A stretch of DNA of 36,471 nucleotides from Victivallales bacterium (GTDB lineage: Bacteria > Verrucomicrobiota > Lentisphaeria > Oligosphaerales > Oligosphaeraceae), in NCBI GenBank assembly GCA_017431185.1, contig JAFRLP010000588.1, positions 1 through 36,471 on the forward strand, in the 5' to 3' direction. This document shows, piece by piece, positions 16,201-24,359 of the stretch; position 1 is the first letter of the stretch; every line of letters begins with the position of its first letter. The notes beneath the pieces are model-generated. The model did no database searches and was not told where the DNA came from. It was given only the letters and a program-made list of their open reading frames with translations. The translations under genes were made by a program, and so were the position numbers.

Positions 16201-17267
16201 TGTCGGAAAAGCTGAATCGTGGACTGGTGGCGTTCGACCGCACCTCCCTGAAGGATGAACTGACTCGGGGCGACAGGAGCTGGAAGGTCGGCAAGATCAT
16301 CCATGAACAGCTTTATCCTTCGGCACGGATCGTCCGGCAGCGTTTTCTGGTGGACGGAAAGGAGATTCCACAGGAGGGGACGTTTATTCGGAAAGGTGCG
16401 CGATTCGTGGTTGAGGAAGTGTATGATGTGCTGGATCCGGCCTCCCTGTTTGATGCCGTGGTGGCCAATCCTGGCCGCAAGGTGGACCGTCTCTCGCCTG
16501 AAATCGCCAGGATGTACACTCTGGAGAACCATTATGAATTTGCGCCTTGCGGAAGCATGGTGCTCCATCAGAAGTACACGGTGCACCAGGATGTGTCGCT
16601 ACGCCAGATTAGTGTTGTCATGAGCCAGGCGCTGCCTCTGCCGACTCCGCGCCATTTCCGCCGCTATCTGATACCTAAGACGAAAGCCTTCACGCAGGAC
16701 GGGAGCACCTATGATTTCTCCAGATGCCAGGACTTTACGCAGAAACTGCCTCACATCGATTTCATGGGCGACCGACTGGCAGACCCGACGAATCTCCCTG
16801 ACAGCTTTGTGCAGCTGGGCGGCGAGAAGGACTCAAAGACTGGCCAGGAGAAGTTCACCTTCGGCCTGGCCCTGGGATATTTGACAGAACGGGGGCAACG
16901 CGAAAAATCCACCAGCAAGGCTGGCTGGATCTGGACAAGCCAGAAGACCTATCCCGTGGCCGCCGACCAGAAACTGAAGCCGATGCTGAAAGCGGGGGAT
17001 GTCCTGGACTTCACGGGATATCGTGTACTCTTCCAACCATGCGAACTGAATGGAAGACTGCCTGCCGTGTACAGGGTGCAGGACGGCGACACCGCCTATC
17101 TTTTCTGCAATTTCATGGAGCCGGGAACATACGAGTTGCCGCCCGCCCCCGAAGGCAGGCGGTGGAGCGTCCGCGAAGCATCCGCACTGGCGGCGTTCGA
17201 GGGCGGAAAGGCCATTGTCAAGGATGCGCCAGGACTGCTGGTGCTGAAGGCGGACGCGGCGGAATGA
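13296..17267 (+). CDS. Giant secreted protein of unknown family, glycosidase-like centre
   Basis: The protein has 1323 aa, with a signal peptide at about residues 1-22 (ending in ALFAAPK). Residues 25-200 look like a beta-rich domain (KEPLLLRLRMSHEGLSAGGDF). The middle (about 210-560) has the aromatic-rich alternation of a TIM barrel: GFDWEWYYNCYQRAGDFFP, FALDCAIGSSAYYG, AYNMDYTRSLPPHADGRR, FHCDGVMHEATPYERMD. Several acidic residues there (for example the Asp of FALDCAIG and the Asp and Glu around HCDGVMHEATPYE) could be catalytic, but none can be assigned. The C-terminal 600 residues are mixed alpha/beta then beta-rich. I do not recognise a named family. AAGGAG lies 10 bases before the ATG. 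Confidence 0.85.
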   Translation: MKKVLCRLCAMAMTTVTALFAAPKLEVSRLVNGAYEPVSGEAGLEVALAKEPGGNLEVWKASLANRGKEPLLLRLRMSHEGLSAGGDFWDGFEFHPKVRDSLVPAGDRHVFPMTVYLADGRMSVLGFTPDTCASRFERALVMEKGGKATLRFDVFWALLPGEELATRFVSIETKGESYVEAVERYHLEFPEFFRPVKGFDERGFGTGGYLSSLETLRDYQLEECRRTGFDWEWYYNCYQRAGDFFPKERFWDEKLGYKRENSHGKCNIPGTVDDWLKYHQFRTTVGNKTSALFYYYMQQYCNAELLHREYEDSAWRDENGHPGYQVTGWADEFLSEYAWPGKHGSFGKVIREDLAKIWQSFPIAGFALDCAIGSSAYYGPLVTREFPRSFDDKGRLFVKEGLALAYNMDYTRSLPPHADGRRAGSMINAPYTYLPIFHCDGVMHEATPYERMDLPVPHRLMLGQKAWVIWRGFVMEPFLDWNRLSPDQVNEAMSGAVDYLILFTLRMGASPSKMFTRGYPDMRARRDLFTENARRGWRAAPFAWVEGVAGSENPWDLNAPVWVSRYGEAHNSRIVLSIPRREGRKGRLRIETSRFGAEGAVYAALDGTATVNHVAREATIVEFDLAPFRYVVLERVGTAKEGRQVAVYRPCPEKVKFLPGEDFIPELPLDNGKAPLAAIVGEPEEIAAVDWPVTALSTYDAFYRTRLLFYGERLWGLEKKMQNQFRFPIERTSDARTVFAVGKTARERLFPGVEETDAVVHRRDGQRDFVAFFPGTLTEAQLIVALLEKLDKWYPFHAGPMSDWPIKVKAWGRAFVAHQPTFADASIHPAHVARHALKADELAVGRAPDGNLYLRTRFSGDRDLVTQLILGPHNRQFEYGSSHTIDSGLGVTVNSLTMVRDRRYHAVDETAPMLTQYGYVGGNHGLLVALKLEMHAHGLAETDLGTEFISNGRKYYPVAINDSDHITVMSEKLNRGLVAFDRTSLKDELTRGDRSWKVGKIIHEQLYPSARIVRQRFLVDGKEIPQEGTFIRKGARFVVEEVYDVLDPASLFDAVVANPGRKVDRLSPEIARMYTLENHYEFAPCGSMVLHQKYTVHQDVSLRQISVVMSQALPLPTPRHFRRYLIPKTKAFTQDGSTYDFSRCQDFTQKLPHIDFMGDRLADPTNLPDSFVQLGGEKDSKTGQEKFTFGLALGYLTERGQREKSTSKAGWIWTSQKTYPVAADQKLKPMLKAGDVLDFTGYRVLFQPCELNGRLPAVYRVQDGDTAYLFCNFMEPGTYELPPAPEGRRWSVREASALAAFEGGKAIVKDAPGLLVLKADAAE

Positions 17268-17306
17268 TTGTGCAAATTGACCTTGAGGCGCACCAGGAGA
17301 CAAACC

Positions 17307-18344
17307 ATGCCGGAAACGATGCAGGCTGCCATTACCGACGGAAAGGGGAATCTGTGGCTGGAGTCCGTGTCGGTCCCTGTGCCCAACGAATACCAGTGCC
17401 TTTGCCGGACGCTGGTCTGCGCCACCTGCACGGGGACGGACAAGAAGCACATCCACAACCAGCTGCCCTGGCAGCAGGAGTACCCCGGCATCCTGGGGCA
17501 CGAAAGCATCGGCGAGGTCATTCAGGTCGGGCGAAAAGTCCGCGCATTCCGTCCAGGAGACCGTGTCATTCGCCCCACCGCCGTCTATAACGGCGAGCAT
17601 TGGGCGGGGTTCTCCTCGCTCTGGGGCGGTTTCGCCGAATATGGTCTGGTCACCGACGGCGACGCCATGCGGGCGGATGGCCTGGGCGACAGGGTGAATC
17701 CCTACGTCCAGTTCCAGATGACGCTCCCTGCCGACTTGGACATATCCGCAGCGGAGGCCTCCATGCTCATCACCCTCAAGGAGGTGGCGGGATTCGCGGA
17801 GAGCGTGGGGGTCGGCCTGAACACTCCCGTGCTGGTGCTGGGGCTGGGGAGTGTGGGACTCTCTTTCTGCGTCGCCTGCCGTCTGCTGGGCGCGTACCCG
17901 GTCATTGCGGCCGCGCGGCGAAAGAACGAATTCGGCCTGGCGATGGAGGTTGGCGCGGATGCCGTTGTCTGCACCTCGGAAGCGGAACTTGCCGGGAGCG
18001 TCCTGGAACTGACTGGCGGCAAGGGGGTCTTTCGCGTGCTGGACGGCACGGGGAGTCCTGCCTACGTGGAAACCGCAATGGGTGCCCTGGCCGCCGACGG
18101 GAAAATCTGCCCATACGCCAAGTACCCCAAGGACGACCCGCTGCAGAACCATGTCCCTGCCTCGCGACTCCTGGAGGGGATGACCGGCGAAGTCCGCACC
18201 CATGGATGGGCGTGTTCGGCATGCCGCCATGGATTGGTGAAGCTTGACCGCCTCTACTCCCATCGGATGCCCTTTGCGGAAATCGTACGGGGCTTTGGCA
18301 TGCTTGAGCGCAAGGAGGCCTTCAAAATCGTGTTCGAGATGTAG
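17307..18344 (+). CDS. Zinc-type medium-chain alcohol/polyol dehydrogenase
   Basis: The protein has 345 aa. The ATG at 17307 is chosen because AGGAGA ends 6 bases before it; the frame also opens at a TTG at 17268. The catalytic zinc region has Cys41 in CTGTD and His65-Glu66 in GHESIGEV. The NAD(P) Rossmann motif is VLGLGSVGLSF (about 170-180). The Cys-rich structural zinc loop is missing, as in some sugar-alcohol and glucose dehydrogenase branches. WGGFAEYGLV and CRHGLVKLDRLYSHRMPF also fit that group. It is the last gene of cassette 1, 39 bp after the giant gene, and may oxidise a released sugar or polyol. Confidence 0.9.
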   Translation: MPETMQAAITDGKGNLWLESVSVPVPNEYQCLCRTLVCATCTGTDKKHIHNQLPWQQEYPGILGHESIGEVIQVGRKVRAFRPGDRVIRPTAVYNGEHWAGFSSLWGGFAEYGLVTDGDAMRADGLGDRVNPYVQFQMTLPADLDISAAEASMLITLKEVAGFAESVGVGLNTPVLVLGLGSVGLSFCVACRLLGAYPVIAAARRKNEFGLAMEVGADAVVCTSEAELAGSVLELTGGKGVFRVLDGTGSPAYVETAMGALAADGKICPYAKYPKDDPLQNHVPASRLLEGMTGEVRTHGWACSACRHGLVKLDRLYSHRMPFAEIVRGFGMLERKEAFKIVFEM

Positions 18345-18429
18345 TGGCGGACTATTGCCAGTCTGACCAGCGGACATTCCTCCAGTGGGACATTCCTTCC
18401 ATGGGGGCAGCCCCCGAAGCCACGCCAGC

Positions 18430-18552
18430 TTTTTCCACAGAGAATATTGAAATTAGGTGCTGTGAATGTGACGAACGGCGGCACTCTTGTGGAAAAACCC
18501 CTCCGTGCATTGGCATAAAACGGGATATGTGGTATGTTATAGGGGTTTTTCC
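18430..18552 (+). promoter_or_regulatory. Overlapping alternative hairpins between the dehydrogenase and glyS
   Basis: TTTTTCCACA (18430-18439) is complementary to TGTGGAAAAA (18488-18497). The latter overlaps GGAAAAACCCCT (18491-18502), which is perfectly complementary to AGGGGTTTTTCC (18541-18552). The two stems share bases 18491-18497 and cannot form together. In the same stretch TTGGCA (18510-18515), 17 bases and TATGTT (18533-18538) form a promoter for glyS. The layout could be a terminator of the dehydrogenase operon or a switch. No other gene lies in the 306 bases from 18345 to 18650. Confidence 0.5.
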
Positions 18553-18583
18553 GCGTTTTTGGCCGGGCTTCCAGCGCGGCCAT

Positions 18584-18617
18584 GGAGGCAATTGCAAAAC
18601 TAGTTGCAATGGCCTCC
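18584..18617 (+). promoter_or_regulatory. Leader hairpin upstream of glyS
   Basis: GGAGGCAATTGCAA (18584-18597) pairs with TTGCAATGGCCTCC (18604-18617) with one mismatch over a 6-base loop. It would lie in the 5' untranslated RNA of glyS about 33 bases before its ATG. There is no T-box consensus visible, and no T-run follows. Confidence 0.55.
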
Positions 18618-18650
18618 AAAGGTTTCACTTAAAGAGAGGGTTGCAAGGCA

Positions 18651-19994
18651 ATGGCTGTTTCTGGTGAAGAGTTGATGAGCAAACTGGTGGCACTGTGCAA
18701 GCGCAGGGGCCTCATTTTCCAGAGTTCCGAGATTTACGGCGGCATCAATGGTTTCTGGGACTACGGGCCCTATGGTGTGCCGCTGCGCCGCGCCGTGGAG
18801 CATCTGTGGTGGAAATACATGGTGGAGGACCGCGACAACGTGGTGGGGCTGGACTCCACCGTCATCTGCCATCCCGAGGTGTGGAGGGCCTCCGGCCACC
18901 TGGAGAAATTCTCCGACATGATGACCGACTGCACGGTCTGCAAGAAGCGTTTCCGCGTTGACCAGATGGAAGACCCGAACACCTGCCCCGCCTGCGGAGC
19001 CGTCGGAAAGATGACCGAACCCCGCGAGTTCAACCTGATGCTCAAGACCTTCGTCGGCCCTGTCTTTGACGAAGAGCACGCCGCCTACCTGCGCGCCGAG
19101 ACCTGCCAGCCCATCTTCGTCGATTTCAACACCATCCGGGTCTCCACCCGTCAGAAACTCCCCTTTGGCATTGCCCAGATCGGCAAATCCTTCCGCAACG
19201 AAATCAATCCCCGCAACTTCACCTTCCGCTCCCGTGAATTCACCCAGATGGAGATGGAGTTCTTCTGCAAGGAGGACGACTCCATGCAGTGGTTCGACTA
19301 CTGGCATGAGCAGCGCTGGAACTTCTACACCAAGGTTCTGGGACTGCCCGAGGACAAACTCCATATCCATTGGCACGAGAAACTCGCCCACTACGCCAAA
19401 AAGGCGCTGGACGTGGAGTTCCAGTTCCCCTTCGGCTGGGATGAAATCGAGGGCGTCCACCATCGCGGAACCTGGGATATGTCGCGTCATGCCGAATACT
19501 CCCACCAGGACGCCGCCTGCAAGTATTTTGACCAGGAACTCAACCAGGCCTACTTCCCCACTGTCGTCGAGACCTCCTGCGGGTTGGACCGCATCGTCCT
19601 GATGCTGCTCTGCAACGCATACGATGAGGATACGGCCGCCACGGCCAAGGAAGGAATGGATGAGGATGTCCGTGTGGTGATGCATTTCAACCCGAAGGTG
19701 GCCCCTGTCCAGGCGGCCGTGCTTCCGCTGAGCAAAAAACTTGAGGAACCCGCCAGAAAATTCCATGCGGCCCTCCGCAAAAAGTTCCGCACGGAATATG
19801 ACGTGACAGGCTCCATCGGCAAGCGGTATCGCCGGCAGGACGAAATCGGCACGCCGTTCTGCATCACCTTCGACTTTGACACGGAGAAGGACAACGCCGT
19901 CACCGTCCGTCTGCGGGATGAGATGACCCAGGAACGTGTGGCCCTTGACCAGGTGGCGAACTACATCACCGACAAAATCGGCGACCTGACCTGA
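18651..19994 (+). CDS. glyS: Glycyl-tRNA synthetase, single-chain dimeric type
   Basis: The protein has 447 aa. It is the class II GlyRS of the alpha2 (Thermus/eukaryote-like) type, which charges tRNA-Gly and is unrelated to the alpha2beta2 enzyme. Features are FQSSEIYGGINGFWDYGP (23-40), a four-cysteine zinc site at Cys94/97 and Cys112/115, motif 2 with FRNEINPRNFTFRSREFTQM (181-200), motif 3 with ETSCGLDRIVLMLL, and the anticodon-binding domain from about residue 345. GAGAGGG lies 10 bases before the ATG. It is followed after 8 bp by the CtpA-type protease. Confidence 0.97.
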   Translation: MAVSGEELMSKLVALCKRRGLIFQSSEIYGGINGFWDYGPYGVPLRRAVEHLWWKYMVEDRDNVVGLDSTVICHPEVWRASGHLEKFSDMMTDCTVCKKRFRVDQMEDPNTCPACGAVGKMTEPREFNLMLKTFVGPVFDEEHAAYLRAETCQPIFVDFNTIRVSTRQKLPFGIAQIGKSFRNEINPRNFTFRSREFTQMEMEFFCKEDDSMQWFDYWHEQRWNFYTKVLGLPEDKLHIHWHEKLAHYAKKALDVEFQFPFGWDEIEGVHHRGTWDMSRHAEYSHQDAACKYFDQELNQAYFPTVVETSCGLDRIVLMLLCNAYDEDTAATAKEGMDEDVRVVMHFNPKVAPVQAAVLPLSKKLEEPARKFHAALRKKFRTEYDVTGSIGKRYRRQDEIGTPFCITFDFDTEKDNAVTVRLRDEMTQERVALDQVANYITDKIGDLT

Positions 19995-20002
19995 CTTGCG
20001 CT

Positions 20003-21280
20003 ATGAAACGCCGCATCTCCCTGGGCATCCTGGCACTGGCGCTGGTGGTCAATCTGGCCATCGGCTGCTGGGTCTATTCCAGGGAGGTGCGGAAGACTGG
20101 CGGGGACAGTGATGTTCTGAAGCAGCTCGGGATGCTTGTGCAGGTGCTCCAGCTCATCCGCCAGAATTATGTCGATATTGACAAGGTCACTTCGCGACAA
20201 CTGATGGAAGGCGCGTTGAACGGCATGACTTCCGCGCTGGACCCCTTCAGCCAGTATCTGCCTCCCTCTGACCTCCAGGAACTGATGGAGGACAGCGAAG
20301 GGCAGTTCGGCGGAATAGGCGTCACGGTCAACGCCGCCGAAAACGGACTGGTGGTGGAGGCCGTGACCCAGAATGCGCCCGCCGCCAAAGCGGGACTGGA
20401 GGTGAATGACCTCATCATCGCGGTGGATGACCAGCCCGTGACCAATGGCGATTTCCAGAATTCCCTCCTGCGGATTCGCGGCAAGCCAGGCACGCGCGTG
20501 AAAATCACCGTCCGGCGCGGCGCCAATGAGGAGGTTTTCCATTATGACGTCGAGCGCGCCCTGATTCCCATGCCCAACGTCACCTGCACCCAGATGATAC
20601 CGGACACCAGCGTGGGATTTGTCCGCATCGAGCAGTTCATGGAACCCACGGCAGGGCGATTGCAGGAGAGCCTGATGCGGCTGGAGGCGAAGGGCATGAC
20701 CGCGCTGATCCTGGATTTGCGCGGAAACCCCGGCGGTCTGCTGGACTCCGCCGTGGAGATTTGCAGCATGTTCTTGCCGCCTGGCAGTCTGGTGGTGTCC
20801 ATCATGCACCACAGCGACACCAAAATGAACCGCGAAAGCGAGAACTTCCAGCGTCATTACGCCCGTGCCGGATATCGTGTGCCTGACTACATTCCCGTTG
20901 CTGTGCTGGTGGATTCGGAGAGCGCCAGCGCCTCTGAAATCACGGCGGCCTGCCTGCAAGACCATAGGCGCGCCATTCTGGTCGGGGAGAAGACCTACGG
21001 CAAAGGCTCCGTGCAGGACATCATTGATTTGGCGGATGGCTGTGCCCTGAAACTCACGGTGGCTCGCTACTACACGATGGACAAAGGCCGCCCCACCATC
21101 GACAAGCATGGCGTGAAACCGGACGTCGAGGTGAAGTTGGGGGACAAGGAGCGGATTCGCGTCTTCCGCAACTTCGCCGCCGACAAGATTGACCCGCAGA
21201 AAGATTTGCAGTTGGGCCGTGCCTTGGAGGAAATCCAGAAAAGGGACCCGATGGGACGGCGGCTCCGCCAGGACGAATGA
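20003..21280 (+). CDS. ctpA: C-terminal processing peptidase (S41, CtpA/Prc type)
   Basis: The protein has 425 aa. A signal anchor at residues 5-25 exports it to the periplasmic side of the inner membrane. A PDZ domain (about 98-180; GGIGVTVNAAENGLVVEAV, AAKAGLEVNDLIIAVDD) precedes the S41 protease core. The likely catalytic residues are Ser309 in SESASASEI, with Lys334 and Gln338 in YGKGSVQ. ILDLRGNPGGLLDSAVEIC is the classic strand before the active site. Such proteases trim the C-termini of exported or lipoprotein substrates. The stop overlaps the following gene by 4 bp (ATGA). Confidence 0.97.
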   Translation: MKRRISLGILALALVVNLAIGCWVYSREVRKTGGDSDVLKQLGMLVQVLQLIRQNYVDIDKVTSRQLMEGALNGMTSALDPFSQYLPPSDLQELMEDSEGQFGGIGVTVNAAENGLVVEAVTQNAPAAKAGLEVNDLIIAVDDQPVTNGDFQNSLLRIRGKPGTRVKITVRRGANEEVFHYDVERALIPMPNVTCTQMIPDTSVGFVRIEQFMEPTAGRLQESLMRLEAKGMTALILDLRGNPGGLLDSAVEICSMFLPPGSLVVSIMHHSDTKMNRESENFQRHYARAGYRVPDYIPVAVLVDSESASASEITAACLQDHRRAILVGEKTYGKGSVQDIIDLADGCALKLTVARYYTMDKGRPTIDKHGVKPDVEVKLGDKERIRVFRNFAADKIDPQKDLQLGRALEEIQKRDPMGRRLRQDE

Positions 21281-22305
21281 CCCGGCCAGGTAAATTGACC
21301 AGAGGACTCTTTGCGGCGGGCAGTCGGTTTCTTGGCTGCCCCATCCCCATTGTCTGCGGCGCGATGACCTGGGTCAGTGAGCCGCATCTGGTGGCCACCG
21401 TCTGCAACGAAGGGGCCTTTGCCTGCCTGGCGGGCGGGGGCGCACCTCCAAAAATCCTGCTGGAGCAGGTGTAGCAGACCAGAAAGCTGACCAACGGGCC
21501 GTTCGGCGTGAACCTGATTACCATTTCACCTGCGTATCATGCGCAGCTGGCGGCACTGTTGGGCCATCCTGTGCCATACGTCGTGTTTGCGGGAGGCATT
21601 CCCAAGGACGAGGACATTGGCGCCGTCAAGGAAACGGGAGCCAAGGTGATGTGCTTTGCCCCTACTGCGCCGCTGGCAAAACACCTGGTGTCGGCTGGTG
21701 CGGATGCGCTGGTGCTTGAGGGACGCGAGGCGGGCGGGCATGTCGGTCCTGTTGCCCTCAATATCCTTTTGCAGCAGATTCTCTTTCTGGATTTGCCCGT
21801 GCCAGTGTTTGTGGCTGGCGGATTATGGACAGGACGGCTTTGCGCACACCTGTTCCTGATGGGAGCCGCTGGCGTGCAGTTGGGCACCCGTTTTGCGGCC
21901 TCCACGGACAGTTGTGCCCACGAGAGATTCAAGCAGGCGTATCTGGAGGCATCCGCCAGAGACGCGGTGGTCACGCCGCAATTTGACAAACGCATTCCTG
22001 TTGCGCCTGTTCGGGCACTGCGCAATGAGGCTTGCGAGGAGTTCGACAGACTGCAAATGGAGTTGATAGGCCGTTTCAACATCGGTGAGCTTTCGCGGGA
22101 GCAGACACAGGCTCAATTGGAGCAGTTCTGGACGGGGGGGCTGCGCCGTGCCGTGCAATGCGGTGACGTGGCCAGCGGTTCCGTGATGGCGGGACAGACG
22201 GTCGGTCTGGTGTCCCGCCTGGAGTCCGTGCACGACATTCTGACCGATATGTTGGACGGCATTGAGACCGAACTCCAGGCGGTTCAAAAAAGCCTGGATG
22301 ATTGA
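21277..22305 (+). pseudogene. Nitronate monooxygenase/FabK-like flavoprotein interrupted by an amber codon
   Basis: Two open stretches, 21277-21474 and 21508-22305, are in the same frame, separated only by TAG at 21472-21474. Read through it, the product is about 342 aa, the full length of 2-nitropropane dioxygenase-type flavoproteins. CPIPIVCGAMTWVSEPHLVA opens the barrel, TNGPFGVNLI follows the stop, and the FMN/active-site stretch LVLEGREAGGHVGP and LFLMGAAGVQLGTRF are intact. TAG ends other genes in this window (for example the 1154-aa gene and the dehydrogenase), so general recoding is unlikely. A recent nonsense mutation, sequencing error or amber suppression are the options. ATG overlaps the ctpA stop. 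Confidence 0.85.
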
Positions 22306-22463
22306 CGATAGACCCGTAACTTCCCAAAATTGGTGAATAATCCCCATCTCTGAACGTCTATACTAAAATGAAAATCCACGCGGATTGAGCACAAAAATGC
22401 CCTCTGGGTGGAGGATTCCGTACAGACGAAGATGATTCCTTCTGATAATGTCCGAATGACCGC

Positions 22464-22496
22464 TCTCCACGATGTTTGGAGATTTTTCGTTTTTTT
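22464..22496 (+). terminator. Intrinsic terminator after the glyS-ctpA unit
   Basis: TCTCCA (22464-22469), a 7-base loop and TGGAGA (22477-22482) are followed by TTTTTCGTTTTTTT. It lies about 160 bases past the stop of the broken flavoprotein gene. The stem is short (6 bp) but the T-tail is strong. The remaining DNA from 22306 to 22463 holds nothing recognisable. Confidence 0.55.
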
Positions 22497-22597
22497 GAGT
22501 GCAAGGGGAGAAATTAGGCGAGAATGGCGTTGCAACAGGCACTGGAAGAATTTTGTTCGTATTAGGGCATTGGTTTTGCTCATTAGCCATTGCATCC

Positions 22598-22744
22598 ATG
22601 CTGGATCTGAGCAACTACATCGGCTGCCAGCGGCCCCATGCACGGGAATTCTGTACGGAAAAACTGGTGGAAGAGTGGCTGGATGCACTGATCAGCCACG
22701 ACTGCACAGACCGTATTCCGCATATCCACCCCTCAATGAAGTGA
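22598..22744 (+). CDS. Small orphan ORF, possible gene remnant
   Basis: The ORF encodes 48 aa (MLDLSNYIGCQRPHAREFC and onward, ending HIHPSMK). The charged, helix-like stretch TEKLVEEWLDALISHD reads like real protein, but I recognise no family. The frame is open upstream to 22499 without a clear start. It may be the C-terminal remnant of a lost gene; it ends 17 bp before the convergent AAA-like gene. Nothing else is visible in 22497-22761. Confidence 0.3.
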   Translation: MLDLSNYIGCQRPHAREFCTEKLVEEWLDALISHDCTDRIPHIHPSMK

Positions 22745-22761
22745 AGCCGGCTACCCCGTAC

Positions 22762-24339
22762 TCACCGGTATTCTTGCTTGGTCCAATCGGTAATATTGCC
22801 GGAGTTGAAATCGAAATTGACTCCGAGAAGCATGATGCGCTTGCCTTCTTTGCGGTATTTCAAGGCATATTCCTTGTTTTCGATTTGCGTCATTGCTTTT
22901 TCGGCAGACTTGTTGAGCTTAAACTCAATCACATAGATCCAGTCTCCTGCGGCGACCATCATATCGATCCTTCCGCTGCTTGTGAAAACTTCCGCCTGAA
23001 CTGCAAGTTTGAGCAAATCGCAGATTACAAAGAAAACCGTCTGATAGTAATGCTCGTCCTTCACATGGAGCGGATACGGAATCCCTGCGAAAACCGATTG
23101 GATCAATTTCATGAAATTGTCCGTATCACCGGTTCCGACTGCGGTGACCAATTTCAAGATCAGCTCCTGCGTATCCTGTTTCCGGACATTGGTGCAGTAT
23201 GCCAGCAGAGAATCATTGAAAGATTCCTCCACTTCCTGGTTGGGGAAGCGCAGATAGTATTCCTTAATGCTTTTGGTCGTGAACGGGATTGTTCTCTGTT
23301 CAGCCCGGTCAATGGTCAGATAACCGGTTTGGAACAGCAGCACCTGTGGATCAAGATTGTTGATCTCGAATGCATTGAAGAACGAACCTCCAACCGGGGT
23401 TTCCAAAGACCGTGCCAGGTTGAATTTCGACTTCATAATCAGTTCCAGCAGGAAAGACGGCGTTCCTGTTGAGAACCAGTAATTGTTGAATTCAAAACGT
23501 TTGGTGAAAAATTCCGCAAGGGACACCGGATTATAGACGCTGGGGGCATCCTCATGGAACCGATACCCATCGTACCACGCCTTGATTTTGGGAAGCAGCT
23601 GTTCTTTGGGCATATTCAGCTGTTTGGGTGCCAGCTCAATCCGGTCGGCAAAATAAGTTTCCAGTTCTTCCTGCGTATAGCCAAGCATGGCGGCATAATT
23701 GTAATCCATGGTGATGTCGGTGAGATTGTTCAAGTCTGAGAACAGGGAAACGTGACAGAATTTACTGACGCCGGTAATGAAAGCAAGACGAAGCATTTCG
23801 GATTTCTCTTTTATCACAGAATAAAAGACCTTGAGCGCTGCGAGAAATTCCGAAACCTTCTCATTGGAGATATTGTTGAGGATCGGTTTGTCATATTCAT
23901 CCAGCAGAATGACAACATCTCCGGCATTGTCATGAAGCGTTTTAATCAGTTCGTGAAACATGGTATCGGAAGAGGATTCTTTCAATATGATGCCATTAAG
24001 GTCTGCTTGTTCCCTGAGCATCTGCCTGAAACGCTCCTCCATTTTTTCCAGAGAGCTGAAATCTCGGCCATTCATGTCAAGATGGATAATCGGATACGGC
24101 TTCCAGTCATACGGTTTGTCGTAAATCGCCAAGCCTTTGAACAGTTCTTTCTTTCCCTCAAATACGGCTTTCAGTGTGGAGAGAGTCAGCGATTTTCCAA
24201 AGCGACGCGGACGGGAGAGAAAATAGGATTCCCCGGCAGGATTTATCAGTTTCCAGATAAACTCTGTTTTGTCAACGTAGAGATATCCTTCTTTGCGGAG
24301 TTTCTCAAAACTGTAAACGCTGCTGGTCAAATCTTTCAT
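22762..24339 (-). CDS. AAA-ATPase-like protein with C-terminal PD-(D/E)XK nuclease domain
   Basis: The protein has 525 aa, with the start placed at the second of two adjacent ATGs because GAGAGGTGAG then lies at normal distance. The N-terminal AAA-like domain opens YSFEKLRKEGYLYVDKT, with Walker A SRPRRFGKS (42-50) and Walker B DVVILLDEYDKPI (141-153). The C-terminal nuclease-like domain has Asp459 (GRIDMMV), Glu472-x-Lys474 (IEFKL) and Gln485 (AMTQIENKEY), the full PD-(D/E)XK set. This pair is the known AAA-ATPase_like/DUF1703 architecture, multicopy in gut anaerobes and of uncertain function. The gene is visibly AT-richer than its neighbours and stands alone, both signs of transfer. Confidence 0.92.
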   Translation of the reverse strand: MKDLTSSVYSFEKLRKEGYLYVDKTEFIWKLINPAGESYFLSRPRRFGKSLTLSTLKAVFEGKKELFKGLAIYDKPYDWKPYPIIHLDMNGRDFSSLEKMEERFRQMLREQADLNGIILKESSSDTMFHELIKTLHDNAGDVVILLDEYDKPILNNISNEKVSEFLAALKVFYSVIKEKSEMLRLAFITGVSKFCHVSLFSDLNNLTDITMDYNYAAMLGYTQEELETYFADRIELAPKQLNMPKEQLLPKIKAWYDGYRFHEDAPSVYNPVSLAEFFTKRFEFNNYWFSTGTPSFLLELIMKSKFNLARSLETPVGGSFFNAFEINNLDPQVLLFQTGYLTIDRAEQRTIPFTTKSIKEYYLRFPNQEVEESFNDSLLAYCTNVRKQDTQELILKLVTAVGTGDTDNFMKLIQSVFAGIPYPLHVKDEHYYQTVFFVICDLLKLAVQAEVFTSSGRIDMMVAAGDWIYVIEFKLNKSAEKAMTQIENKEYALKYRKEGKRIMLLGVNFDFNSGNITDWTKQEYR

Positions 24340-24359
24340 CATCTCACCTCTCTGCCTGT

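Noticed and set aside
21472..21474. Genome-wide reassignment of TAG as a sense codon
   Set aside because: Several intact genes here end in TAG at the expected protein end, including the dehydrogenase at 18342-18344.
22284..22688. Minus-strand frame across 22284-22688 as a transposase remnant
   Set aside because: Some stretches read like protein, but no transposase motif or terminal repeat could be found.
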